Shown here in pieces: positions 12,366 through 58,929 of a stretch of DNA of 64,000 nt. Position 1 is the stretch's first letter. Every line of letters begins with the position of its first letter. The position numbers were made by a program, and so were the translations under genes. Under the pieces are notes generated by a model that was not told the DNA's origin, did no database searches, and saw only the letters and a list, made by a program, of their open reading frames with translations. This DNA is from Monoplex corrugatus (taxonomy: Eukaryota; Mollusca; Gastropoda; Littorinimorpha; Ranellidae). Where the stretch lies: the NCBI GenBank assembly GCA_030674185.1, contig CM060307.1, positions 45,344,681 through 45,408,680 on the forward strand. Reading direction: 5' to 3'.

Positions 12366-13160
12366 TTAACCCCTTCACATGTCATTTTTTTAGTTCAGGT
12401 ATTTTCCATGTTGAGGAAAAAAGTTGCATCACTCACTAAAACTGTTATAGCTTCTATATTTGAGGGAATCCATGCATGAAATTACAGAGACTCAGGCTGA
12501 AAACACAATCGGTATAACACATTCTACTTTTAGTTATTAGTAATTTCTTGAAATAATTTAATATTTATAATATTTTGTGAATATAACCCCCTACCCCCCC
12601 AAAAAAAAACCCTCAAGCGCTCACCATAGACAAAATAAAAGGAGACAAGGCCCCCCTGACAAATTCTGAAAGTGTTCATGAACTGTGAATGATCAGACAC
12701 AGGCCGACTACCGACTGTTGTACAAAAAATAGAGCCTATCACTTGTACACAGAACAACTTGACTGGGTCAAGCCCATCTGCCGCCACGCCCCTATCACTT
12801 TATTCCTTTCCTTTCCACCTGGATTATTATCTGCCTGTCAGTGAGCTGTTCTCACTACTTGTGCCATGACTATCGAGAGTGTATAGTACTCATTCTGATG
12901 CTGTTGACTGGTTGCCAGAATCGACTAAGGCCACAAACCCTCCGTGAATGGCTGTGTGCAGATCAACTTCCAGTGTCTGCTTGTATGATGCACACTTCGC
13001 AGTGGATAATTACCACTGTTTTCAGTCCCTTCTTCATCAGAATCATCCTCTGAATCACTGTAAAATCAGCCGTAATTTCTTCAAGCATCTCAAGTTCTGT
13101 CAAACATCAAAAACATGTACAGTTGTGAAACAGTCCTAGCACTGCCATTTTGGTGAAAGT
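12366..13160 (-). mobile_element. Possible piggyBac-like remnant
   Basis: One end is TTAACCCCTTCACATG at 12366. Read on the minus strand, 13065-12975 encodes an acidic SDSEDDSDEEGTENSG stretch, similar in character to the N-terminus of piggyBac-type transposases, after an ATGGC at about 13153. No second TTAA end, no catalytic domain; tentative. Confidence 0.35.
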
Positions 13161-13890
13161 TAGTTTCGTTTATCAGAAAGATAAAAGCAATTTGTTGTGA
13201 GTTGAAGAAGTTACTGAGTCATATAAGGAAAACAGAACACTTTAATGAACCCTCCCTGAGACTGGCGACATCAGTCAATGATTCTGTCCCATTTACACAA
13301 TGCTGGGACTAACAACCACCTCGCTCCCTTAATTCTACATCTGTAGGCATCACTGGCAGCTTTGTGAGCTCCTTACTGTTATGTTGATGCCAGTCAACAT
13401 GTTAAAACAAAAACACCCTTGGCATCATGAGTAATTATTTTCTTTGCTTCTATTTTCTAATATGATGGTTTTCATTGGCTGGTCAAAAATAAAACAGCAA
13501 AATCACACCCGTTGGATCCTCTGCCCAAGATGTTCAAATCTTCAAAAACAAGACTGAAAAAGCAAGCAACATTTATGATCACAGATAGTGACAACATCCA
13601 TTTCTATACAATTAATTCTGTCTGCATAAATTTTCACCAATATTTCCTGACAGAAGAGAAAGGATTTTCTTTGATCTGAGTACAGAGTTTAGTTTATTTG
13701 CTAAAAAAAAATTCTTTGCACCTGGACAATTTCATGTGCTCCACCTAAATCATCATACTCTCTGAGCCATCACAAAACCCTATACAATGGCAAGGTCTTG
13801 AAATCAAGAAATGTGGGAAGAGGGAGGGGAGCAGTGAGACACTGACACAACCAGAGTGAACAGATCATAATAGCAGGCAACAAACTTTTG
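13160..13890. other. No gene seen
   Basis: No repeat or coding feature recognised; lies beyond the distal polyadenylation candidate of LETM1. Confidence 0.5.
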
Positions 13891-13898
13891 AAGACAGT

Positions 13899-13904
13899 TT
13901 TATT
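13899..13904 (-). promoter_or_regulatory. Candidate LETM1 polyadenylation signal AATAAA
   Basis: Minus-strand AATAAA, 985 nt downstream of the stop codon. A weaker ATTAAA lies closer, at 14793-14788 (96 nt after the stop). If the distal site is used, the 3' UTR includes the 52-bp minisatellite at 14290-14565. Assignment is by motif only. Confidence 0.35.
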
Positions 13905-14284
13905 GACAAAGAGGAGTGAGAACAGACCAAGCATATCAGTGAACATGACAATTATTTTCAAAGTATTTCACAAGAGTTCTGTGTGCTACTTTAGTTACCA
14001 GTTTTTTTCACACTGTCTTTGTCAGCTAACACTGGTCAGTACAAGTTTGTTAGTAGTCCTGATCCATTAATCCCATGCTGTTACCAAATGTTTGCCTTAC
14101 AGTTCAGTGATGCCTGTTTCATTGCAGGTTTCCCTCCTGTCTGCATTTGCTGGGTGGCTAGAGATCCAACTATGGGTTCACTGAAACTAATGAAGCATTT
14201 TTGTACATCCTTTCAAGTCACAAATCAATGCCCCTTAGCATATAAATTGGAACCCATTTCACTCAAAAAGACATGACAAGTTGG

Positions 14285-14568
14285 ATGATTCCACTTATGC
14301 ATCAACTGTACCTTAGCAAGCAAGGTGAGAGGCCCAAGTTCATCCTTTCAGAGTGCTTTGTACCTTAGCAACCAAGGTGAGAAGCCCAAGTTCATCCTTT
14401 CAGAGTGCTTTGCACCTTAGCAAGCAAGGTGAGAAGCCCAAGTTCATCCTTTCAGAGTGCTTTGTACCTTAGCAACCAAGGTGACAAGCCCAATTTCATC
14501 CTTTCAGAGTGCTTTGTACCTTAGCAACTGAGGTGACAAGCCCAATTTCATCCTTTCAGAGTGCTCCT
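14285..14568. repeat. 52-bp minisatellite downstream of LETM1 stop
   Basis: Five units 52 bp apart (catcctttcagagtgctttg at 14341, 14393, 14445). Lies in the presumed LETM1 3' UTR if the distal poly(A) site is used. Confidence 0.92.
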
Positions 14569-14888
14569 TTGACAGTGAAGTCAAACCATCCATAACAACA
14601 ATGTTAAGGAGTGTTCTCTACTTCATGCATTTTTTTCGAATCAATCAAACTTCACACATATATTTCTAATCAATCAAAACTAATGGACATTATATTTCTT
14701 CAAATATCTGTCCGATTACCAGAATACCTAATTTTCTCCTTCCTCAATCTCAATCATAAGAATTGGTACCTCAATTTTTCATTAATTTTTAATTCTTACA
14801 ACTTCCCTTCACTTCTGATTACAAGGGATGAACAGAACTGTCACCTCCATCCCCTCCAAGTGTAGTACAAGGAATATTGTCTGTTCTT

Positions 14889-49503
<34,615 letters not shown>

Positions 49504-50032
49504 GTTCTCTGTGGATCGTTTGGCAAGTCTGTAACTGCAGTAATATATCTGCGTATTCATTCACATATAGCTCGTCCGTAGCCATGAATTATGTCTGCAT
49601 GTGTTGTTGCTGCAGCCCTTCTCGTGCAAGGTCACAGGAAATGAGTCTTACTTATTAAAAATAAGGATCACCAGGCGAAACGATATCACACCCCCTCCCG
49701 ACAGCTTTGGATAGTGCTGTAAATTGATTAGCTGTAGGTTTGAGTACTGTCTTATTCTGGCTTGTAGAATAGCTATCCTTATTAAAAAAGAAAAATTTAA
49801 TGGTTATGAGTTACGGTAATTTATCCCAAAGCATTTCCCACTGCCATTTTTCCACTTCAGGCCTTCCGTGTTGCTATTGACGTCAATACTTTCTCCTGGG
49901 GACACTAGAAGTAACAAGCGGACAAATAAATGAAGAAATATATTAATTTTTTCATACCTGTGTACATAACTTGGGAGATAAACATACAACTATAGATTTC
50001 ATATAATTAAATTTGTCCAAAAGTGACAGGAT

Positions 50033-50104
50033 TCCTGTGTGGTCTAGTGGTTAGGATTCCTGGCTTTCACCCAGGCGGCCCGGGTTCGATTCCCGGCACA
50101 GGAA
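50033..50104 (+). tRNA. tRNA-Glu (anticodon UUC)
   Basis: A complete 72-nt cloverleaf. Acceptor stem TCCTGTG pairs with CACAGGA, discriminator A. A box TGGTCTAGTGG; anticodon stem CCTGG/CCAGG around loop CTTTCAC (anticodon TTC); T arm CCGGGTTCGATTCCCGG containing the B box. CCA is not encoded, as usual for eukaryotes. A run of eight T (50106-50113) follows directly and is the Pol III terminator. It lies 530 bp upstream of the LETM1 start on the opposite strand. No intron, no mismatch in stems, so it looks functional rather than a SINE head. Confidence 0.97.
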
Positions 50105-50105
50105 C

Positions 50106-50113
50106 TTTTTTTT
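50106..50113 (+). terminator. RNA polymerase III terminator of tRNA-Glu
   Basis: Eight consecutive T on the coding strand, one base after the tRNA 3' end. Confidence 0.9.
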
Positions 50114-50479
50114 CTGGATATTTAATATCATTTTTATAAACTTTCATCATGCGTAAATGTTTTATGATGTTATTTTCATTGAAAGAGGGTAAGGCACTAA
50201 ATTAGCTGAGCAATTGATTTTAATCAGTGGACTGGATGAAGCCACAAGGAAGTTGTAGTCTTTTTCTCCAAATGTTGTTATTCTATCGTTTGTGATCTTA
50301 CGATTCCACTTGACAAAGGCCAGTTTGCCGAAAATTTGCGCCTGTCTTGTCTGGTTGTATTAAAGACCATTCTGAGTCTATTTTCATGTCTTTTTCTGGT
50401 TCCTGATTGCTTGAGCGTGGGCGTTCGCACTTGCTTTGGATTTCGTACTACATCACCGACCTCCAACCGTAACCAACAT

Positions 50480-50630
50480 CAGTAACGTAACCAACATAAG
50501 TGGCCTAAATATTCAAGTAATTGTCCACAAAAGTGAAGACAGACGCCTAGAGGGAGATGGTGGTGTCCAGATGTGCAGCGGCCAAAACCCCACCCGGTGA
50601 CGCCGATAGGTGAGACAGGTGAGACTACAT
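50480..50630 (+). mobile_element. Non-LTR element 3' end, degenerate
   Basis: Shares gtccagatgtgcagcggcca, ccggtgacg and gtgagacaggtgag with 590-640; 3' end of the same family. Confidence 0.5.
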
Positions 50631-50877
50631 CACTGGTAGGTATGGGTAGAGCACACACTGAACTGTGCTTATGCGATGAATCCTTCTGGGAACAAACTCA
50701 AATTTCATTCACTTAAATTAACATTTGAAAAATTAATAAAGCAACTAAGATAGAAAGGGTGTGTTTGGTTGACGTACACGTCGTAACTAATGATGATCAT
50801 GCCATGGTGATAGTATCCCCTTTAAGTCAGTCAAATGTATGATAACAAAAATACAACTAACTCTGAGTATCAACCAA

Positions 50878-51020
50878 GCGCAACTTCTTAACTCGAGAAG
50901 GTTTTCATGTGTTTCCACTACAGCATTGTCTCACAGGGTTCCGATAATGACGCAACTTAACTCGAGAGGGTTTTCATGTGTTTCCATTACAACATGGTCT
51001 CACAGAGTTCCGATAGTGGA
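50878..51020. repeat. About 70-bp tandem duplication
   Basis: Two copies of cttaactcgagaaggttttc..gtctcacagggttccgata (50886 and 50957). Confidence 0.9.
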
Positions 51021-51118
51021 TAGGCTATCACCTGTGTTGAATTTTCGTATAAACTTCATTCTATTCACTACGTACAATACTTATTATCGCCACAATAGCT
51101 ACACAATCATCATCATCA

Positions 51119-52084
51119 TCAGGTGCCCTGCCGCATGGCGTTGGCGACCATGGACTTCCAACCATCTCTATCTCTCGTTGCCCCCAGCATCTCCCCCACC
51201 CTCCTCATCCCTAGCCACTCTGCAAGTCCGTCCAGCATTCTCTCCCTGGGTCTATCTGGTGCTCTCTTTCCCTCCAGCTTCCCCGTTGTGACCAGGTGCT
51301 CCAAAAACCCCTTCCTCATAAAATGGCCTATAAGTGTTGCTTGTCTTTTCCTAATCTTCCTTATCAGTGATCTACTTGTGTCTGCCTCCATTAAGACTGC
51401 CTCGTTTGTTTTCTTTGCTGTCCATGGAACTCTCAACATTCTTCTGAGAAACCACATCTCGGCTGCCTCGATCCTGCTCTGGCTTTGCTTGCTGACTGTC
51501 CACGTCTCGCATCCGTACAACAGTATTGGTTCTATATAACATTCAAGGACTCTCTTTCTGATGTTAATTGATAGGCATTTGTTGGTAAGAATGCTTGTCA
51601 TCTTCTTGAATGCTGTTTTGGCTTGGCCGATTCTGCCAGCTATTTCCGATGTGCATCTGCCGTCTGATGAAATGACCGTTCCCAGGTATTTGAACTTATT
51701 AACCTGTGTCAAGGTTGTGCCATTTGCTGTTATTTTGCATGAGGGGATTTCATGTTTTTTACTGATCACCATGACTTCAGTCTTCCTGCTGTTTAGGTCC
51801 AACCCCTTACATTTACTTTCTATTTCTAGTATATTCACAAGGTTTTGTAGGTCCCTTTCATTTTCTGCAATTAGCACGGTGTCATCTGCGTATCGAATAT
51901 TGTTTATCATTTTCCCTCCAACCTTTAATCCAGGGTCTTCTTCTAGGTTTCTCATGATGTTTTCGCTATATAGTGAAAACAGATCTGGTGACAAAACACA
52001 ACCCTGTCTGACTCCTCTTTTGATGTTTGGAAAAGAGCTTATATTGTTTTCTATTCTCATTGCAGCTGTTTGTTCCCAGTACAT
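51119..52084 (-). pseudogene. RTE copy C, RT C-terminal half
   Basis: A 321-aa open frame: NIKRGVRQGCVLSPDLFSLY, IRYADDTVLIAENERD (catalytic YADD), FKYLGTVISSDGRC, RVPWTAKKTNEAVLMEAD and RERMLDGLAEWLG. Upstream it is separated from the N-terminal part by frameshifts between 52085 and 52285, so the polyprotein is broken. Confidence 0.9.
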
Positions 52085-52213
52085 ATTCCTGATTATTCGT
52101 AGATCTTTTCCATCAACTTTGAGTCTCTCAGTTGGTTGATCAATTCTTCATGTCGTACCCGATCGAAGACCTTGGTATAGTCAACAAAGCATAAATACAA
52201 ATCCTTATTCATC

Positions 52214-53233
52214 TCAATTGACCTCTCTATGATAGTTCTTAGATGTATATGGCATTAATAGTTCCTTTCCCTTCCAAAATCCACACTGTTCTTCTGCTAT
52301 TTCTCTTTTGATTCTATATCTTGTCCTCATCATGATTATTCTTAACAGGGTTTTTGTTACATGACTCATCAAACTGATTGTGCGATGGAGTTCGCATTCT
52401 ATAGCCCCTGTCTTCTTTGGAAGTGCAATGAAAATTGATTTTGACATATCTTGGGGGATTTTTCCAGTGTCATAAATCTCATTTAGGAGGACTGTTATTT
52501 TTTCTATACCAAATTTCTCCAGGGCTTCAATCATCTCTGTAGTAATGTTGTCTGGTCCTGGGGCTTTTCCTGGTTTCATCTTTTTCAGTGCTGCTCTTAC
52601 TTCATCTTTCATTATGGGTGGTCCTTCAAAGTTCTTTTTTATAATGTGTTCTTCGTTTCTGTCATCCTCAAAAAGGTCTTTAATGTATTCTCCCCATCTG
52701 TCCAGTATTTTGTCTTTTTCCATGATAAGCGTGCCATCTTTCGATTTTAAGCAACCAGTTGATGTGCATGTATTTTTCCTGTGGACAATTTCTTCAATTC
52801 GTCTGTACATACCCTGAGGATCCATTCTGTGTCGTTCTTCTATCTTTTTGCATTTTGTGTTCAGCCAAGCTTCCTTAGCTTCATTGCACCTATGCCTGAT
52901 TTCTTTGTTTATCTTCCTGTATATCTCCTCGTTTCTCTTTGCCTTCCTCCTTTCCTCCATCAAGCCCAAAATTTCATTAGTCATCCAGCTCTTTTTTGCT
53001 TTTCTATCTGCCTTAGGGATTTCTTCACAAGCTTCATTTATAGAACTTCTCAACTTTGTCCATTGTTCCTCACTGTCACCAACGTCTTCCAGAGCACTGA
53101 ATTTGTTTTGAACATGTACATTAAATTTTTTACGTATCATTTCATCTGTCTTTAAGAGTCCAAGGTTTAATTTGGTGTTGCTTTTGGTCTGTTTCCTTTT
53201 CCTCAATTTCAGCCTAAACCTTCCCACTACAGG
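52214..53233 (-). pseudogene. RTE copy C, linker and RT N-terminal half
   Basis: Open from the element's 5' break: VVGRFRLKLRKRKQTKSNTK, QWTKLRSSINEACEEIP, MKPGKAPGPDNITTEMIEAL, IFIALPKKTGAIECELHRTI and EEQCGFWKGK, where a lost base shifts the frame. The endonuclease domain is missing except for its last residues. The frame continues beyond 53233 into flanking DNA by chance. Confidence 0.88.
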
Positions 53234-53394
53234 ATAGCTACACAATAGTGAAGTCTTAATCAACAATCCGAGGTTCACACTTGGTATCTGTACATACCCA
53301 GCCTGCCATATAACCACGTGTACATGATGAAACGGATTTAATTCGGGTTGAAACAGGTTTTTGCTGTATTTAGTCCAAAATAGCGTATGAACGA

Positions 53395-53575
53395 ACACCT
53401 CAATGAGTATCAAAGAGTTATCGATAGAACAATTTGCATCCCCACAATAACGCAAGTACGAAGTTGATCAATACAACCGAAGTCATCTCAAAGATTATTA
53501 TAAAAGAGTTATCAGTAGAACAAATTGCATCCCCATGATAACGTAAATACGAAGTTGAACAATACAACCGAAGTC
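53395..53575. repeat. About 105-bp tandem duplication
   Basis: aagagttatcgatagaacaa..gcatccccacaataacg..gaagttgatcaatacaaccg occurs twice (53412 and 53505). Confidence 0.88.
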
Positions 53576-53819
53576 TTGACAGTGGACAAGTTCTGGCCTT
53601 TGATAAATTCATGATTCCTATTGTGGCACGATCATTATCATCACCACCACATCTGAACAATAGGGGGAAACTTAGTGCATCTTAACAATTCTAAGTATGT
53701 TTCTCGAATTTCATTCAATAATGCGTTTGTTTTAATCATCTCTACACTGAGCTAACCATAATTGTACATGTGTCAGAACAACTTTTATGTTAACCTGACA
53801 ATGACTAGTTTATGATAAA

Positions 53820-53887
53820 GATGTGCGTGCGTGCGTGCGTGGTGCGTGCGTGTGTGTGTGTGTGTGTGTGCGCGCGCGCGTGCGTGC

Positions 53888-53924
<37 letters not shown>

Positions 53925-53935
53925 CTGTGTTGCCA
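53820..53935. repeat. (GT)n/(GCGT)n microsatellite
   Basis: gtgcgtgc and gcgcgcgcg islands within GT alternation; a G13 run follows at 53997-54010. Confidence 0.95.
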
Positions 53936-54234
53936 GTCCAGTGCAAGCATATCAAATTATCTGTTCATAAACAAATGTATAAAGAGCTGTTACTTTGGGG
54001 GGGGGGGGGGTGATTATAGTGACCCCAGATTTGAGTCACACTGTTTAAGTATGATCCTTGACCATCACATAGTCGTACTCTTTCTACCAAATTATTTAAA
54101 AACCCATCCGAAAACTTACGGTTGAAAAATCTTGTTAGCTGACATTTTTGTTTCAAAGACAAAAACACTTTTCAAAGACAGAAACACTATGGTGAATGAT
54201 TATACTCATTTGGATAGCCGTTTGGCGATTTTCT

Positions 54235-54720
54235 CTTTTTAAAAACTCGAACCTAAAAAGTCGAGAAAGTTTTGCTGGCCTGTAATTAACGCACAAGCAC
54301 ACATGCCACCGGAAGATAGATAGGCCTACTACTGGTCGCAAGAGCCACAGCTAACCAGCCGAGAAAGTTTTGCTGGCCCTTGATGTGCAGGCATACAGAC
54401 ACACTGCTAAACAGATGCTACCGGACACATAAATCATTCTCCTCATTTGGTTTTAAAGTGAAAAGTAAACTGCAATGAATACTTAAGGACAGAAACATAT
54501 TGAGATACGGGTCAGTCTTAGTCGCACCCACCTGTCCATTTGAAAATTCACACTTATTTCAAATTTAAAAAGTGCATTCGTTTTCATCTAAAAGAAAGGT
54601 TAATTAGTATCTCAATCGCACCCACCCTCCCATTTGAAAAACAAACAAAACCGACATGTTTGAAATATAAAAAATGCATATTTTTCCCAGATGGAAAAGG
54701 TTAGTAAAAGGAGCTGTGAA
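54235..54720. repeat. Two local duplications
   Basis: gagaaagttttgctggcc at 54263 and 54361, each followed by gcaca/gcaggca; and cgcacccacc..catttgaaaa at 54521 and 54608, each followed by a similar aaatgcat..cagatggaaaag stretch. Confidence 0.75.
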
Positions 54721-55580
54721 GTAGAGAAAGAAGAAACAGGTGGGCCTATATAATATTTAAGATATAAATAGTTCTGTAGATTGGCAACTTCACGACCTTC
54801 TCATGTATGATAGGATCAGCATCGATTCCTACATGTTTTGTCGGATTTATGCCTTTTTACATGTATCTCGAAAATTGTTGACAGAAGATACAGAAAGCTG
54901 CTTTGAAAAAATAAGTTTTTTGTATTTATGCAGTTTGCCCTCTTAATGTAAATTATTGACCAAAATGGATTTTTTTCCTTTCTGAATTCTCTTTCATTTT
55001 TCTGGTTTAATCTTAAGCCTTTTTAAAAAAAAATTATTCCAGATTTCTTTCTTAAGTTGATTGCTTATTGTCCATCATCTTCTGCTTTTTCAGTGGTAGA
55101 AGTGTGCTATGAAACTGAACTGACGCCAGATGAATGACACACTAACGTTATTTCCAGCTCTGTATGCTGACAAGACCTATGGCATAGCGAGATGCTCATA
55201 TCACAGAGTGCGGCAGAGCTAGTTGCCTGTCTGCCATCCATCTCTCTGTGATGTACGTGTCACGGTTAGTGCCCGTCACGCTACTTGCTATGTCCGCTAG
55301 GCAAGATGGAGCTCTCGGTTTCATGGTTGGTAAGCTCACCCTTACAGGACTTAATTACCAGCGCTGACACTGGAGACAGATTTAGTTTCTTATCACGCAG
55401 ACAGGAACTGACATCTGATTCCCCTATGACATTCAAGCGTCGTCGTTGGTTGGTGGCCGACTGGACTGACGCTGACTTGGCACAGGTCAGGTCACACAAG
55501 GACTGACGACAATAAATCTTACTTTCATCTGCCCCTGTTTGTTTGTTTCAGAAAGGGAGATTATTTCTTAGTGACCCAAG
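54721..55580. other. No gene seen
   Basis: A 73-aa plus-strand frame at 55285-55506 and its antisense have no recognised motif. Confidence 0.45.
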
Positions 55581-55584
55581 TGAA

Positions 55585-56600
<1,016 letters not shown>

Positions 56601-56604
56601 GCAC

Positions 56605-56765
56605 CTTTGGTCCACATCATCATCGTGGCTCTCCATGTGCATCTATCCCTTGTCATCGCAAGCACATCTTCCACCCTCTCTGTCCTCAGCGACCCTGCAA
56701 GTCCGTCCAATATTTTCTCCTTAGGCCTACCTGGTGTTCTCTTTCCCTCCAGCTTTCCTGTCTGG
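56605..56765 (-). mobile_element. RTE 3'-end fragment, degenerate
   Basis: catcatcatcg tail, then a block matching the RTE C-terminus antisense (cctgcaagtccgtccaatat, tctttccctccagctttcc). About 150 bp. Confidence 0.75.
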
Positions 56766-57265
56766 CCCACATTTGGTACAAATCCATCAAAAAATATGTA
56801 ATTGGGAATTTGAAAACCTTGCTATCACATTTTTGTCAGAGATAGGCATACACATACAAACACCGACAGACAAAACACATCCCTGTCCAGAGATTTTTAA
56901 AAAATGCTAAATTGGGCACGGCCTCACTCCATTCAATCTGTCTTGGGAAAGAGGGAGGAAGAGCAGAGGTGGAGTGCTAACATTTCTCAGCAGGTATGTA
57001 GTTGCTATTCATGAATTAATCTGTCCCATATTCTAATCTTGAGTGAATGTGCAGTCTGTCAAGGAGTTCACAGTTCGTAGTCTTGAACACCGCGTGACTC
57101 AGTAGGCTCTTCAACCGTTTATAAATGACTGCATTTCGAATCTTTATATTAGATTAATGCAAGGCAAAGGGGTTTCATTTTATGTCTGCACGAATGGACG
57201 TGGTCGTGACTATCAAGGAATTCCTTTTCTTAATCATTAGAAATATCATTTGTATGGCTTGACTA
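56766..57265. other. No gene seen
   Basis: Nothing recognised. Confidence 0.45.
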
Positions 57266-57277
57266 TCCCCCAGACAA

Positions 57278-57325
<48 letters not shown>
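57278..57325. repeat. (CAA)n microsatellite
   Basis: About 15 copies of aac. Confidence 0.95.
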
Positions 57326-57467
57326 ACGAAAAATGAAACAAACCAAAACAAAAAGTACAAAACAAACAAGTCAACCAACTGACCAACCAACCAACCAAAA
57401 ACTGATTCACATTGAATTGTGGCCTGTGTGTATATGTGTGCTTGCGGCGTGCTTGCGTGCTTTTGTA

Positions 57468-57469
<2 letters not shown>

Positions 57470-57513
<44 letters not shown>

Positions 57514-57526
57514 TGTGTGTGTGTGT

Positions 57527-57564
<38 letters not shown>

Positions 57565-57612
57565 CGTTTGTTATATCTTTTTACGTCTATTCACATATGT
57601 GCATTTTAGACG

Positions 57613-57697
<85 letters not shown>

Positions 57698-57700
57698 CGA
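57470..57700. repeat. Two (GT)n tracts flanking a 43-bp LINE piece
   Basis: (GT)n 57470-57562 and 57614-57694. The spacer 57571-57613 matches 43121-43163 (acgtctattcacatatgtgc plus ttttagacgat) in the same orientation. Confidence 0.9.
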
Positions 57701-58235
57701 ATGTGCGTGTATGTGCGCGCTCACGCATGTGAGCGTGTGTCGCTTCGAGTGTGCCACGGTGTGAACGCAAACGTCAATTGTACCAGGGGGAATCAGGAAT
57801 CATATATTACTCGTACAACTCGACAGTTTAAATGTGTGAAAGTTTTCTGAGAGGTTACTGTCCACCTTCAGGATCAATGTAATACCGAAATTGCATTACC
57901 CATGTTTTGAACTGACCTAAAATGTATGACCCTTTCGGCCAGGCTGGGTAAAAATCAGCCAACAAAACTAACATTTTCTTCCATTTTCAAGCATGATGAT
58001 TTTGTTGATCTGGTTTAGACCTTTTTTTTTTACACGCGTATGCGATTTTGAAAAGACTATTACTACTGCTCCAAAACTGTTCTGTCACAGTTGCTCTGTT
58101 GCTCACTTGTGTCATCTGGTTCTCAGTTTATTTCTGATCAGCGGAAATGTTCTGTAGTGATTGTGATCCTGGCACAGACAAACATGAAAATGTTCTCTGT
58201 CTCTCATTCTTTCTCTCTCTCACTGTCTCTCTTCT
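57701..58235. other. No gene seen
   Basis: No recognised feature. Confidence 0.45.
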
Positions 58236-58238
58236 CTT

Positions 58239-58300
<62 letters not shown>

Positions 58301-58335
58301 TCTCTCTCTCCCTTTCTCTCTCTCTCTCTCTCACT
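58236..58335. repeat. (GACA)n and (CT)n microsatellites
   Basis: About 15 perfect copies of cagа-type tetramer (acag), followed by CT repeats. Confidence 0.95.
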
Positions 58336-58639
58336 CACTTGATATTCTGATTTTGCGTTATTTTGCCTTGTTGAATATCTTTAGGCTGCTTATATTTCAT
58401 TTGTGTCAGTGCAGACCCTTCATAGGCTGAGGATAGATGTATAATTAAAACAAAATACCGTAAAAGTAATCATCATCATCATTACCGGTATTCATTGTCC
58501 TTGTGCGATGAATCCCTCTTTAACAAAATTGTTAATGATAATAACAATAAATAATCGATCTTCTTCTTCTTCTTTTTCTTCTTCTTTTTCTTCTTCTTCT
58601 TCTTCTCTCTCTATTGTTTTGTTCATCAAGGAGTGTGAT

Positions 58640-58885
58640 TTATGATGGCAGATAAAAGTTGCAACGAAACCGGACATTACAAGGTCACAGGCATAGAAAA
58701 AGTGTCATGCAGATGCCTGGCAGGTGGAACTGTGAAAGTCTTTAATCTGCAGAGACTCCAGGCCAACATCAAAGTGCTGAAAGCCATGCTGCAAGAATAT
58801 CTCTTCACAGATGACTGTTATAGGCTGCGCACTCACACAAGACTAAGAAACAGCACACCACTGAACAACTGGATTTGTTAAGGCC
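58640..58885 (+). pseudogene. Non-LTR RT fragment (YADD region), another family
   Basis: Frame 58642-58881 reads GGTVKVFNLQRLQANIKVLK then EYLFTDDC, matching the FNLRRLQAKTKV...LLFADDCAL..HT pattern of a non-LTR RT, with FTDDC in place of F/YADDC. A (TTC)n tract (58560-58605) precedes it. Confidence 0.6.
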
Positions 58886-58929
58886 TACAAATGCTTCAAC
58901 CTTACAGTGATGCCCAGCAAGACAGAATG

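Larger units (their letters stand above)
51095..53246 (-). mobile_element. RTE-type retrotransposon copy C with 13-bp target-site duplication
   Basis: ATAGCTACACAAT occurs at 51095-51107 and 53234-53246. Between them lies a 2126-bp, 5'-truncated copy: (atc)n tail at the low end, then aggtgcc, up to PVVGRFRLKLRKRK at the 5' break. The target duplication shows it arrived by target-primed reverse transcription. Little decay compared with copies A and B. Confidence 0.93.

Noticed and set aside
52214..53455. 413-aa frame as a complete protein
   Set aside because: The first ~74 residues are flanking DNA outside the 13-bp target duplication; the rest is a truncated retrotransposon frame.
55281..55506. 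Facing 72- and 73-aa frames as a gene
   Set aside because: No recognised motif, no splice partners and no coding bias evident; chance ORFs.
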